Assembly (NCBI RefSeq): GCF_014268445.2
Contig: NZ_CP077089.1
Span: 4,271,501-4,335,500 of the forward strand
From: Pseudomonas tensinigenes
GTDB taxonomy: Bacteria > Pseudomonadota > Gammaproteobacteria > Pseudomonadales > Pseudomonadaceae
Length of the DNA: 64,000 nucleotides
Direction of reading: 5' to 3'
Within the stretch, counting starts at the first letter, position 1. Each line of letters starts with the position of its first letter. The notes beneath the pieces were generated by a model. The model made no database searches, was not told the DNA's origin, and saw only the letters and a list, made by a program, of their open reading frames with translations. This document shows positions 41,341-50,527 of the stretch, piece by piece. A program made the position numbers and the translations under genes.

Positions 41341-44300
41341 ATGCTTCCAACCGATCGGCTGCTGGCCCTGAACAACAGCATCGGCCTGCTCGTTGTTGCT
41401 GCTTTGAACCCGGACGAGCCGGACTTCGAACACCTGATCCGCGAATTCCGCCTGTGCCTGAACCACTACGACGCCTGGGCCGAGCAGTTCTGGACAGGCA
41501 CCGCGCTGGATGTCGAGCAGGTCTTCACCGTCGGCAACGACGTGCGCCTCAGCGCGCCGATCAAGTCGCGCCAACCGCTCAGTTCATCGGTGGTCATGTG
41601 CTCGGCCAGCGGGTCGCTGACGCTGGTGCATATGTTCGAGGCCGCGCGGTTCGTGCCGATCGGCGATACGCCGGTGACGCTCGAACCGGTGCTTGCCGAC
41701 GTCGACGGCGTACTGACTTTCGGCGAGCCGCTGCGTTACACCATCGGCCCCAGCGGCATTCTGCAGGTGACCGATTGCGATCGGGGCCAGCGTTATCGCA
41801 TCACCTTCTTTCCCGATGTGTCCACCGATCATGTGCGTGCGCTGTATACCTCTTATGAAGGTGTCATTGCAGGCCTGGAAGGCTGGCTGCGCGGGGAATG
41901 GCGCGAATTCCAGCCGCAGTGGACGGAGTTTTCCAGCGCCGGGTTTCTTGACCGGTACGGTCAGTTGCAGCAGGCCGACTGGCGTGGGTTCGAGAAAGCA
42001 CTGAATGGCGTTTGGGACGACATCAAACAAGTATTCGCCCTCCTCGCCGACCTGCAGGCCAACAGCGAAAAACTGCTTGAGTACCTCAGCGAGGCTGAAC
42101 TTGAAGCGCTCCTGCAAGCGTCCAGCGAGGCCATCGCCAACGGTCTGCTGATCCTCAGTGACGAACCGCTGCTGTTCATTCATCTGGCCGCGTTTACCAG
42201 TTGGCTGAAGATGCTGCCGCCGCAATACCTGGCCGAAGTGGTGGCCGAGGTTCGGGCCGAGCTGCTGGTCAGTTTTCTGCTGATGGGGTTGTCGGGTGGC
42301 ATCGGCGTGCCGGTGCGCTTGAGCAGCAAAGTGCTGGCGAAGATCAAGTCCCCCCGGGCTCGAGAATGGCTGGCGGCGTCGGCGTTGCGCTTGGCCGAAC
42401 TGACGTCCTCGGCGGATTTGACGCGGCATGCCAGCGTTTTGAAGCCGCTGATGCTCAATGTGCGTGACGTTGAGTTGAAACCGACACCGTCGATACCGCT
42501 GAACATTCGTCAGGCCGACTCGCTGGTGTTGACGGTGCCGAATCCGGCGCCTGTTGTGCGGGACAAGCCTGGCGGTTCGAGCCGGCTGGAACGGCATGAA
42601 CCTCACGACGATTCGCCGGATCAGGCGAAAAATCCCAATGGCGACAGCGCTGATTGTGTGCCACGCACCTGCACCAACGGTTGCCCGGTGTCGATGGTCA
42701 CTGGCGAAGAACTGCTGACCCTCACCGATGCGGTGCTCGATGGGGTGTTGCCGTTTGAGTTCACGCGGTTGTATCGCAGCAGCGCCGCCGAGATCGATAT
42801 CGGGCTGGGGTTTGGCTGGAGCCATTCGCTGGCGCATCGGCTGGAGTTTGAGAATGACTTTGTTGTCTGGGTCGATCACGAAAACCGGCGTACGCGTTTT
42901 CCGTTGCCGAGCGTTGAACGACCGGCGATTCACAACAGCCTGTCGCGGGCGGCGATTTTCCTTGGCGATGAACCGGAAGAACTGATCCTCGCGCTGGCCG
43001 GGGAAACGGCGCGGTTTTATCACTTTCGCGCGGGACGGCTGACAGCGATCAGCGATGCCTATGGCAATCGTCTGACGGTGCAGCGCGATCGCTCTGACCG
43101 GGTGCAGCGACTGGACAACGGCGCCGGGCGTTCGCTGTTGTTGCGCTATGACCGGGCGCAGTTGCTGGGTGTTGATTATCAGGTGTTTCGCGAGGGTGCC
43201 TGGAGTACCGAACAGGCGCTGGTCAGTTACCGCTACGACGCTTATCAACACCTGATCGAGGCCAGCAACGCCGTCGGTGACAGCGAGCGTTACGACTACG
43301 ACGACGCCCACGTGATCCTGCAGCGGCAACTGGCTGGCGGGGCGAGTTTCTTTTGGGAGTGGGAGCGGTCGGGGAAAGCTGCCCGTTGCGTGCGCCACTG
43401 GGCGTCGTTTTCGCAGATGGACACCCGTTATGTCTGGAATGACGACGGCAGTGTCGCGGTGCATTACGTCGATGGCACTGAAGAGGTTTACGTCCACGAC
43501 GAGCGTGCGCGGCTGGTGCGCAAGGTCGAGGCCGACGGGGGCGAGCAGCTCAAGGCCTATGACTCCTCGGGCCGCTTGATCGCCGAGCAGGATGCGTTAG
43601 GCGCGGTCACCGAATACCGCTACGACGAGCTCGGACGGCTGATCGCGCTGATTCCGCCGGACGAGGCACCCACGTCCTACGAGTATCGCAACGGTTTCCT
43701 GTACCGGCGTTCGCGCGGTGAGGCGGTGTGGATCTACCGGCGCAATGCCGAAGGCGATGTCACCGAAGCGGTCGACCCCGACGGTCAGGTCACCCATTAC
43801 TACTACGACACCCGGGGTCAGTTGCTGTCGATCCGCTACCCGGACAGCAGCCGCCATCGGTTGGTCTGGAATAGCCTCGGCCAACTCATCGAAGAGACCC
43901 TGCCCGACGGTGGCGTGCGGCGTTTTTCCTACGATGCACTGGGGCGGCGGACCACAACTGCCGACGAACACGGTGCAGTCACCCGTCAGCACTGGGACGC
44001 CGCAGGCCGACTGGCCCAGACGACTTTTCCTACCGGTAGCACCCGCGCCTACAGCTACGGCGCCTACGGTCAGGTCACCGCCGAGCGTGATGAACTGGGG
44101 CGCATCACCCGCTACGAATACGACGACGATCTGCACCTGGTCTCGCGGCGGATCAACCCCGACGGCACGCGGGTGCAGTACCGCTACGACCATGCGCAAC
44201 TGCTGCTCACCGAGATCGAAAACGAATCCGGGGAAAAGTACCGGCTGGACTACACGCCGACCGGGCTGATCCGTCAGGAAAGCGGTTTTGACGGCCGGCG

Positions 44301-46119
44301 CACGGCGTACGCCTACGACCTCAACGGCCATCTGCTGGAGAAGACCGAGTTCGGGGATGACAGCTCTTGTTTGCTCACCGCTTATGAGCGCGATGCTGCC
44401 GGGCGTCTTCTGGCCAAAACCCTGCCCGACGGCCTCAAGGTTTTTTATCAATACGACCGCCTCGGCCGACTGATCAGTGTCGACGACGGTCAGCAACACC
44501 CGCTGGCCTTCGAGTACGACCGTCAGGACCGGCTGATCACCGAACATCAGGGCTGGGGCACCCTGCGCTACAGCTACGACGCCTGCGGCCAGCTCCAGCG
44601 CATGCGCCTGCCGGACAACAGCAAACTCGACTATCACTACGCCAAGGGCGGGGCGCTGGCCGCCATCGACCTCAATGGCGCATCGCTGACCCGGCATGTC
44701 TACCAGTCGGGCCGCGAACAACAACGCCAGCAAGGTCTGCTGCTCAGCGAATATGCCTACGACGATCAGGGACGATTACTCGCCCACGCTGTAGGCCATC
44801 AGCACGATTCACTGTACCGCCGCGATTATGCCTACAGCGCCAACGGCAATCTGGCGCACATCGCCGACAGCCGCCACGGCCAGCGTACCTACGGCTACGA
44901 CGCCCTCGATCGCCTGATCAGCGTTCGTCACTCACGCGACGAACTGCCGGAAAGCTTCGCCCACGACCCGGCCGGCAACCTGCTGATGCAGGACCGCCCC
45001 GGCCCCAGCCAGATCAAGGGCAACCGCCTGCTGATGCAGGGCGACCGCCATTACGACTACGACGCCTTCGGCAACCTGATCCGCGAACGCCGCGGCCGCG
45101 GACAAACACTCGTCACCGAATACCGCTACGACTGCCAGCACCGCCTGATCGGCCTGACCCGTCCCGACGGCAAGACCGCCAGTTACCGCTACGACGCCTT
45201 CGGCCGACGCATCCGCAAAACCGTCAACGGCGAGACCACCGAGTTCTTCTGGCAAGGCGACCACCTCGTCGCCGAAAGCAGCGAACACGAATACCGCAGC
45301 TACGTCTACGAACCCGGCACCTTCCGCCCCCTCGCGCTGCTCGACGGCAAAGGCCCGAAAAAAGCCTGCCCGTTTTATTACCAACTCGACCACCTCGGCA
45401 CCCCGCAGGAACTTACCGACTACAGCGGCGACATCGTCTGGTCAGCGCAATACGACGCCTACGGCAAAGTCGCCGCGCTGACCCTGGCCGGCGAAGACTA
45501 CCTGAACCAGCCGCTGCGCTTTCAGGGTCAGTATTTCGACGGGGAAAGCGGGCTGCATTACAACCGGCACCGGTACTACGACCCGAGGTTGGGACGGTAT
45601 TTGACGCCGGATCCGATCAAGTTGGCGGGTGGGCTGAATCAGTACCAGTACGTGCCGAATCCCACGGGGTGGGTGGATCCGTTGGGGTTGAATTCCAACT
45701 GCCCGCCGCCGAATAAGCCTGGGTGTGAGGTGCCGGGTGGGATTAGCGGGGCTAAGGTTGATGAGGGTGAGCCACAATTACCGGACTTGATTCATGGCGT
45801 TGACCCACATTCAGTGAAGCGAACGCATGCAATTATGGGAAAAAATTCAACTAAACACGTCGAAAAAATAAGGGATCAAATGCGAGCGGATGGCTACGAT
45901 GTCAGCTATCCCATAGACGTAGCAGAACATCAGGGCACCTTCTATATTCTAGATGGACATCACCGTGCAGCAGCTGCAAAACAAACAGCAACGCCAATAA
46001 CTATAAAATTGATCACAAATATCAGAGAGCATAAAGGACAACTTAATACGATCGAAGAAGTCATTGAATCAGCTAACAATGTCGGACACGACCGATTGGA
46101 GCATCACAGAAGAAGATGA
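41341..46119 (+). CDS. Rhs-family polymorphic toxin with ParB-like C-terminal tip
   Basis: A 1592-residue Rhs/YD-repeat protein. Residues 1-430 are a helical N-terminal part without a PAAR domain. Then come a DUF6531-like segment (CTNGCPVSMVTGEELLTLTD, about 445), about 800 residues of YD repeats (YRYD-LGR units) forming the toxin cage, and the core-ending motif RYYDPRLGRYLTPDPIKLAG with the boundary DPLGL at 1446-1450. The last 142 residues are the variable toxin and contain YILDGHHRAAAAKQ (near 1535), the motif of ParB/Srx-like nuclease or nucleotide-binding toxins. From about 45,770 the DNA becomes AT-richer, as expected for a swapped tip. Delivery is likely by type VI secretion, but no T6SS gene is here. 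Confidence 0.93.
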   Translation: MLPTDRLLALNNSIGLLVVAALNPDEPDFEHLIREFRLCLNHYDAWAEQFWTGTALDVEQVFTVGNDVRLSAPIKSRQPLSSSVVMCSASGSLTLVHMFEAARFVPIGDTPVTLEPVLADVDGVLTFGEPLRYTIGPSGILQVTDCDRGQRYRITFFPDVSTDHVRALYTSYEGVIAGLEGWLRGEWREFQPQWTEFSSAGFLDRYGQLQQADWRGFEKALNGVWDDIKQVFALLADLQANSEKLLEYLSEAELEALLQASSEAIANGLLILSDEPLLFIHLAAFTSWLKMLPPQYLAEVVAEVRAELLVSFLLMGLSGGIGVPVRLSSKVLAKIKSPRAREWLAASALRLAELTSSADLTRHASVLKPLMLNVRDVELKPTPSIPLNIRQADSLVLTVPNPAPVVRDKPGGSSRLERHEPHDDSPDQAKNPNGDSADCVPRTCTNGCPVSMVTGEELLTLTDAVLDGVLPFEFTRLYRSSAAEIDIGLGFGWSHSLAHRLEFENDFVVWVDHENRRTRFPLPSVERPAIHNSLSRAAIFLGDEPEELILALAGETARFYHFRAGRLTAISDAYGNRLTVQRDRSDRVQRLDNGAGRSLLLRYDRAQLLGVDYQVFREGAWSTEQALVSYRYDAYQHLIEASNAVGDSERYDYDDAHVILQRQLAGGASFFWEWERSGKAARCVRHWASFSQMDTRYVWNDDGSVAVHYVDGTEEVYVHDERARLVRKVEADGGEQLKAYDSSGRLIAEQDALGAVTEYRYDELGRLIALIPPDEAPTSYEYRNGFLYRRSRGEAVWIYRRNAEGDVTEAVDPDGQVTHYYYDTRGQLLSIRYPDSSRHRLVWNSLGQLIEETLPDGGVRRFSYDALGRRTTTADEHGAVTRQHWDAAGRLAQTTFPTGSTRAYSYGAYGQVTAERDELGRITRYEYDDDLHLVSRRINPDGTRVQYRYDHAQLLLTEIENESGEKYRLDYTPTGLIRQESGFDGRRTAYAYDLNGHLLEKTEFGDDSSCLLTAYERDAAGRLLAKTLPDGLKVFYQYDRLGRLISVDDGQQHPLAFEYDRQDRLITEHQGWGTLRYSYDACGQLQRMRLPDNSKLDYHYAKGGALAAIDLNGASLTRHVYQSGREQQRQQGLLLSEYAYDDQGRLLAHAVGHQHDSLYRRDYAYSANGNLAHIADSRHGQRTYGYDALDRLISVRHSRDELPESFAHDPAGNLLMQDRPGPSQIKGNRLLMQGDRHYDYDAFGNLIRERRGRGQTLVTEYRYDCQHRLIGLTRPDGKTASYRYDAFGRRIRKTVNGETTEFFWQGDHLVAESSEHEYRSYVYEPGTFRPLALLDGKGPKKACPFYYQLDHLGTPQELTDYSGDIVWSAQYDAYGKVAALTLAGEDYLNQPLRFQGQYFDGESGLHYNRHRYYDPRLGRYLTPDPIKLAGGLNQYQYVPNPTGWVDPLGLNSNCPPPNKPGCEVPGGISGAKVDEGEPQLPDLIHGVDPHSVKRTHAIMGKNSTKHVEKIRDQMRADGYDVSYPIDVAEHQGTFYILDGHHRAAAAKQTATPITIKLITNIREHKGQLNTIEEVIESANNVGHDRLEHHRRR

Positions 46120-46535
46120 AAACAGCCGATAAAAATCTTGAGGACCTAATAACTGACTTTCTTTCAAAAGTTGAAAGTGGAACAGAATTACTACAAATAA
46201 AATTTGGCACTCGGAATATTTTAAGACTCTGGCGGAGCAAGCAAATCGAACGCTGCGGTGAAATAACTGATGAAATTCAATATGAACTGCACGGCGTAGG
46301 GTGCGCCATTCATTTCCCATCAGAATCAGTGGACTTCGATTACGGCTCGAACAGCAGAATCGACGGCTTTGACGTATGGCGCCTTTACATTTACGCTTCG
46401 GACAGGCCGCTTACATATGAAAAATACTGCGACAAGAAAACACTCGAAAAAGAATTCAAAGAGCTTATCTATTTAAACAGAATCGAAAAGATGTCGATCA
46501 ATGACAATCTTTATGTCCTGGTTAAAACCGAATAA
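46116..46535 (+). CDS. Probable cognate immunity protein (DUF6896-like)
   Basis: A 139-residue acidic, cytosolic protein whose ATG overlaps the rhs stop (ATGA), the usual place of the antidote to a polymorphic toxin. The segment HGVGCAIHFPSESVDFDYGS followed by RIDGFDVWRLYIY resembles DUF6896, a family I associate with immunity-type genes; this is from memory. It shares the low-GC composition of the toxin tip and differs from all neighbours, so tip and immunity gene were probably acquired together. A terminator follows. If the product were not immunity, position and composition would be hard to explain. Confidence 0.75.
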   Translation: MKTADKNLEDLITDFLSKVESGTELLQIKFGTRNILRLWRSKQIERCGEITDEIQYELHGVGCAIHFPSESVDFDYGSNSRIDGFDVWRLYIYASDRPLTYEKYCDKKTLEKEFKELIYLNRIEKMSINDNLYVLVKTE

Positions 46536-46564
46536 AAACATACCCACACGCATTCCAAACCAAC

Positions 46565-46600
46565 AAAAAAGCCCGGCAGCGCTACCGGGCTTCTTTATTT
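46565..46600. terminator. Bidirectional terminator between immunity and chitinase genes
   Basis: GCCCGG/CCGGGC stem with an 8-base loop, flanked by an A-run on the left and a T-rich run on the right. It separates the convergent 46116-46535 and chitinase genes. Confidence 0.85.
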
Positions 46601-46604
46601 GCAA

Positions 46605-47663
46605 CTAACGAGCGATGTGCGAAAGCTTGTCATCGACATCCGACTCGGCGGAACTCACTCCATGAATCAACGGCCCATAACGCCGACTGAACTCCCAGTT
46701 GTACGGCACGCCATCCTTGCTGGTGCCGTTGTCCCAATTCACCGACCACGTCATCAAGCCTTTGATCGGTATCCCCTTGATCGCCAGACGTTTGAGGACA
46801 TTCCCGACCACGGTTTTGTCGATCACATAACCGGTGGCCGCCGCATCGTTGTTGGCCGGCAGGCCGATGACGAACTTGTCCGCCGGAATTCTGGTGAAGC
46901 CGCGAGTACCGGTCACCAGGCTTTCAGTCAGGTAGTAAAGGAAATCCTCCTTCAGCGGGTCGTTGTTCTGCGCAATCCACGCACCTGCACCGTCGTTGGC
47001 TTCCTGCACCCAGACACCGTCGCCACCCTGGTTGTAGAACTGTGGGGCGATGAAGTCGTAGTAGCCTTCCAGTGCCTGCAGGTAGCTCACGTATTTGCCG
47101 GTGCTGGTCAGATAAGGAAACTCTGGGGCCATGCTGATGATGAAGTGCTTGCCCTGGCCTGCGTAGTGATCCTTGACCAGTTTCAGTGCGGCCGGCAGGA
47201 CGGTCTTGTTGGCAGCGAAGTCAATCGCGCTCTGTTCAAGATCGATGTCCAGCCCGTCGAAACCGTAGGTTTCCACCAGACGGATGATTTCATTGGCCAG
47301 CGCTTGTTCCTGACCACTGCGCAATTCGATGTGCGCATCGGCGCCGCCGAGGGAAATCAACACTGCTCGCCCCTGGCTGTTGAGCACGCCGACCTGGCGG
47401 CGGAACTCGGCATCGGAAACGTTGAACGGCTTGAAGGTCGGAATCCCGCTGCCCTTCATGAAGGCCACCGCGACCACGTTGTACTCCTTGGGCACCTCCT
47501 CAAGCGAGAGGCTGGCGAAGCGACCCTGGCGGTAACCATCGCTCGGACCCGCAGGCCAGTTGTGCCAGAAGCCCATGAGGATCTTTTTACCGGCAATGCT
47601 CGGCATCAGCGAAGCGGCATCGCTCGCCGCGCTTTGCACTAAAGAGAAATCGATTTGTGACAT
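46605..47663 (-). CDS. GH18 chitinase without signal peptide
   Basis: The 352-residue protein is a glycoside hydrolase family 18 enzyme: KKILMGFWHNWPAG starts the barrel, VLISLGGADAH is the second family motif, and the catalytic motif is Asp136-x2-Asp139-x-Asp141-x-Glu143 (FDGLDIDLEQ), with Glu143 as acid. It degrades chitin. The N-terminus (MSQIDFSLVQSAASDAASLM) is not a signal peptide, and the ribosome site AAGGA lies directly before this ATG. Export must be non-classical or by lysis, as reported for P. aeruginosa ChiC. The upstream partner gene encodes a chitin-type LPMO. Confidence 0.92.
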   Translation of the reverse strand: MSQIDFSLVQSAASDAASLMPSIAGKKILMGFWHNWPAGPSDGYRQGRFASLSLEEVPKEYNVVAVAFMKGSGIPTFKPFNVSDAEFRRQVGVLNSQGRAVLISLGGADAHIELRSGQEQALANEIIRLVETYGFDGLDIDLEQSAIDFAANKTVLPAALKLVKDHYAGQGKHFIISMAPEFPYLTSTGKYVSYLQALEGYYDFIAPQFYNQGGDGVWVQEANDGAGAWIAQNNDPLKEDFLYYLTESLVTGTRGFTRIPADKFVIGLPANNDAAATGYVIDKTVVGNVLKRLAIKGIPIKGLMTWSVNWDNGTSKDGVPYNWEFSRRYGPLIHGVSSAESDVDDKLSHIAR

Positions 47664-47706
47664 GTTCTAATCCTTCAGAACGTGTGGGTTTGACGACATA
47701 TCGCCG

Positions 47707-48336
47707 TTATTTGAAGTCGACGTCGAAAGCCTGATAGAAGGCGTTACCGGTATTGGCAACGATCCACATCAGCACGATCACGTGATGGCCCTTCTTGTTG
47801 GCCGGTAGTTTCACCGCGTGATTGACCTTGGCCTTCAGCTCATTCGGATAGCTGTAATAAGGCACCTGAGTGTAGAAGTCCTCGAAGAACGGTTGCGCTT
47901 CCAGTTGCGCGCGGCTGATGCGTTGTTTCGGGTCCCAGCCATCCTTGGTGATCAGCCAGCGGTAGCCGCGGGTGGTGTGCGGCGCGGTGTATTCCCATTT
48001 GATTTCGAGGGTCTGCCCCGGGGTGACATTGAGCAGCGGCCAAGTGAACGGACGAGCGAGTTTCTTGCTCATTTCATCATTGGTGAAGTTCACGCAATCG
48101 CGGGCATCGCTCTTGCCACCGCTGAGAATGTAGCCGTCGGCCGGTGGCGTGACACTGTCCGAGTCGGTCTGATAAGGCACCGGAAATGGCCCGGCTGCAA
48201 GCGCCGGGAAATTCTTGCCGCCTTCCATTTCGTTGACCTGCCAGGCACCGAGCAATCCTTGCTCAATGGCAACCGCACCGCGGCTTGCAGGGGAAATGAC
48301 ACGACCGTGTCGCAGTTGGGTTTGTGGTTGATTCAT
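47707..48336 (-). CDS. AA10 lytic polysaccharide monooxygenase, no signal peptide
   Basis: The 209-residue protein has the AA10 copper-enzyme pattern: HGRVISPASRG, the second His of the brace in WEYTAPHTTRGYRWLIT (His120), and the terminal NAFYQAFDVDF with its Phe. AA10 enzymes oxidatively cleave chitin. The first brace His must be the mature N-terminus, yet it is His10, preceded by MNQPQTQLR, which is hydrophilic and no signal peptide. A good ribosome site (GGAG) sits just before this ATG. Either this short leader is removed by an unknown route or the protein works differently. It is upstream of the chitinase gene by 43 bases and probably co-transcribed. Confidence 0.9.
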   Translation of the reverse strand: MNQPQTQLRHGRVISPASRGAVAIEQGLLGAWQVNEMEGGKNFPALAAGPFPVPYQTDSDSVTPPADGYILSGGKSDARDCVNFTNDEMSKKLARPFTWPLLNVTPGQTLEIKWEYTAPHTTRGYRWLITKDGWDPKQRISRAQLEAQPFFEDFYTQVPYYSYPNELKAKVNHAVKLPANKKGHHVIVLMWIVANTGNAFYQAFDVDFK

Positions 48337-48558
48337 GATTTTTCACTCCGTTGATTTAAGAACTCTCCTTTCCGAGGAGAGGCCTTCAAGCTAACGGAGA
48401 GGGATTTTTTGTCCATCGGCGGTTTTGTCGCAGTCAGCAGCCTTGAACCGTAAAAACACCACAAACACTGGATGTATATACAGTCTTCTGCGACAGCGCC
48501 CACCTGAGATGTGGTCAAAAGATTACACGGCAATGCTGCAAAAGCTGCCATTCAGTAC

Positions 48559-48996
48559 TCATGTCAACTGTGCGTTGAACTCCTTTTCGTACTGCCCGGC
48601 GAGTTGTTCTTTCTGTTTCTCGTTGAGCAACTTGCCGGCCATCTGGAAGAACTTCTGCTCTTCTTCCTTGAGATGGTGATGAACCTTGTCAGAAAGCTTT
48701 TTCGCGATGGCCAGCCAGGCCGGGCTGGACATCTCGGTCTCATCGAGCTCTTCCATCATCTCGTCCATTTCATGGTGTTCGGCGATGGCATGGCGGCTCA
48801 GATCGACACCGTCATCAAGCTCCATCAACGGAATGTAGAAATGGCGCTCTTCAGCAGTTTCATGGGCCTGGAGCTCTGCCTTGAGCTGTTTGTAGGCTTC
48901 GACCCGCTCCGGCGTATCGCCGCTGGTTTCGATCAGGGTTTTGGCGTAGCTGCGCTGGCGATCATGGCTTTCGCGAAGGGCTTCGAAAATATTCAT
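48559..48996 (-). CDS. Hemerythrin-domain protein
   Basis: A 145-residue all-helical protein with spaced His/Glu metal ligands typical of hemerythrin HHE domains: HDRQR near residue 11, AHETAEERHFYIPL, AEHHEMDEMMEEL, and VHHHLKEEEQKFF. Such domains bind a di-iron centre and sense or bind oxygen or related gases. No signal peptide is seen, so it is cytosolic. The ribosome site AAGGAAC precedes the ATG. It lies 222 bases upstream of the LPMO gene on the same strand but is unlikely to belong to that operon. Confidence 0.88.
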   Translation of the reverse strand: MNIFEALRESHDRQRSYAKTLIETSGDTPERVEAYKQLKAELQAHETAEERHFYIPLMELDDGVDLSRHAIAEHHEMDEMMEELDETEMSSPAWLAIAKKLSDKVHHHLKEEEQKFFQMAGKLLNEKQKEQLAGQYEKEFNAQLT

Positions 48997-49144
48997 GGGA
49001 GTTCCTTATCAACCGCGTGCTGGAATGACGCTGTAAAGGCTAGACCTCGACGCGAGAGCGGCAGTTCCACCGCGTTGAGGAAGGGCTTGGAAGACAGGCG
49101 TCGGGCAGGATAGGCTGCGGATTCAAACCACAAGGAAGTCATGC

Positions 49145-49570
49145 ATGAACTTGCGAATCGAGCTGTCGCAAAACCCGACCGAAGAAGAACGCACAGCCAT
49201 CCTCGCGCCGCTGCGTGCGCACAACGTTGCCAACGCCGGACCGTCGACCTTCGAGCCGATCGCTCTGTTAGTGCGTGATGAACACGACGCCATCCTCGGT
49301 GGTTTGTATGCCCACACGTTCTATCGTTGGCTGTTCATTGAGTTACTGGCCGTGCCGGAGCAAGGTCGCGGCAAGGGTATCGGCTCGCAGTTGATGCAGA
49401 GGGCGGAGGATCTGGCACGGGAAAAAGACTGCGTTGGCATCTGGCTCGACACCTTCTCCTTTCAGGCTCCGGAGTTTTACAAGAAGCTTGGATTCAGCGA
49501 ATGCGGAGAGATTCTGGATTACCCCTTGGGGCATAAGCGGCATTTCTTCCAGAAGCGACTGATTGGTTGA
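49145..49570 (+). CDS. GNAT-family N-acetyltransferase
   Basis: A 141-residue GNAT protein: the acetyl-CoA loop is PEQGRGKGIGSQLMQRAEDL (about residues 77-96), preceded by FIELLAV and followed by LDTFSFQAPEFYKKLGFSEC. The pattern fits small cytosolic acetyltransferases of unknown substrate. It is transcribed alone, with an inverted REP pair at its 3' end and the hemerythrin gene divergent upstream. Confidence 0.88.
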   Translation: MNLRIELSQNPTEEERTAILAPLRAHNVANAGPSTFEPIALLVRDEHDAILGGLYAHTFYRWLFIELLAVPEQGRGKGIGSQLMQRAEDLAREKDCVGIWLDTFSFQAPEFYKKLGFSECGEILDYPLGHKRHFFQKRLIG

Positions 49571-49582
49571 ATGTTGCGACCC

Positions 49583-49646
49583 CTTCGCGATTAGGCTCGC
49601 TCCCACATTGGAACGCATTGCAAAATGTGGGAGCGAGCCTGCTCCG
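49583..49646. repeat. REP pair in reversed order
   Basis: Here the arm ending CTCGCTCCCAC comes first and the GTGGGAGCGAGCCTGCTCC arm second, the opposite of most doublets in the window. The first arm has an ATT change (GCGATTAGG). Confidence 0.8.
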
Positions 49647-49687
49647 GGCGGCGTTCCGACGAAGGTGGCAGCCGCCTCAACACATGA

Positions 49688-50038
49688 TCAGAGACAGGTC
49701 GCCAACGCCGCCAACCGGCGCTTGGCGACAAAGTCATCCTTCTGCGCGTAGTAATTCAGCGTCGTACCCGAGGCCTCGGTAATCACGTCGACAAACGACT
49801 CAGCCGACCGGGTATACACCGTCGTCCCACCCGACTTGCGCGGTTCCAGATACGCCGCCGCGTCCACGCCGAACACCGCTTCGTCCTGCCAGCCGAACTG
49901 CACACACTGGGCGACGACTTTCTCGGCTTTGTCCGAAGTCAGTACTTTATAGGGGGCTTTGGTGCGAGCATCGTCCATCACCGAGCCTGCGCAACCGGCC
50001 AGCAGCGTTGCCGCCAGCGCTACCATCAGAATTCGCAT
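49688..50038 (-). CDS. Small lipoprotein, function unknown
   Basis: A 116-residue lipoprotein: MRILMVALAATLLAGCAGSV has lipobox LLAGC, so Cys16 is lipidated. The mature protein of about 100 residues has two further Cys (VAQCVQFGW and LATCL) and a strand-rich centre (GTTVYTRSAESFVDVIT). I do not recognise the family. It is divergent from the DUF6388-like gene and convergent with the GNAT gene across a REP pair. Confidence 0.8.
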   Translation of the reverse strand: MRILMVALAATLLAGCAGSVMDDARTKAPYKVLTSDKAEKVVAQCVQFGWQDEAVFGVDAAAYLEPRKSGGTTVYTRSAESFVDVITEASGTTLNYYAQKDDFVAKRRLAALATCL

Positions 50039-50172
50039 TGCATTCGCTCATTCAGAAAAAAGCGGACTGTATCACCGCAGCAGCAGAAATCGTTCTGCTT
50101 TACTGCATTTATAGCGCGACACGCGCGGGCCGCTGCGGCAACCTAAGGTCATCAGCCTCACAAGGAAAACAC

Positions 50173-50502
50173 ATGGCGCCTACCGACCAGCGACATGAAC
50201 ATGCCCTGAAAGTATTTCTCGACGCGCGTCCCGAACTGCGCGAAACCCTCGATCACCTCAACCCGTTGCTGGCCCAGGCCAAAGGCGAAACTCAAGCGCA
50301 CTATCGCGAAGAGCGACTGCATGAAGCATTTGAGGCCGAAGCGGAAAGTCTCGGACTTTTTGCCTGGGAGTTGACCTTGCAACTGACGGCTGATTCGCCT
50401 GAGGAGTATCAGGCGCAGCGGTTGGAAGTGCACCGTGAAGTCGCGGAAATGGCCGGGATGGGTTGGCCGGAATATTGCGATCTGTATGGCATAGAACCAT
50501 AA
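50173..50502 (+). CDS. Small conserved protein (DUF6388-like)
   Basis: A 109-residue, largely helical soluble protein. It has the series ALKVFLDARPELRETLDHLN, YREERLHEAFEAEAESLGLF and a C-terminal GWPEYCDLYGIEP, which match a small Pseudomonas family I recall as DUF6388; no function is known. The longer open frame upstream has no ribosome site; the ATG at 50173 has CAAGGAAAACAC before it. It is 25 bases upstream of the DUF1275 membrane gene and may be co-transcribed with it. Confidence 0.8.
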   Translation: MAPTDQRHEHALKVFLDARPELRETLDHLNPLLAQAKGETQAHYREERLHEAFEAEAESLGLFAWELTLQLTADSPEEYQAQRLEVHREVAEMAGMGWPEYCDLYGIEP

Positions 50503-50527
50503 CCGCCGCCCAAGGACACTTCTACCG

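Noticed and set aside
41584..43497. 637-codon open frame antisense to rhs
   Set aside because: Biased composition (Arg/His/Gln rich) with no domain pattern; the rhs frame is clearly the coding one.
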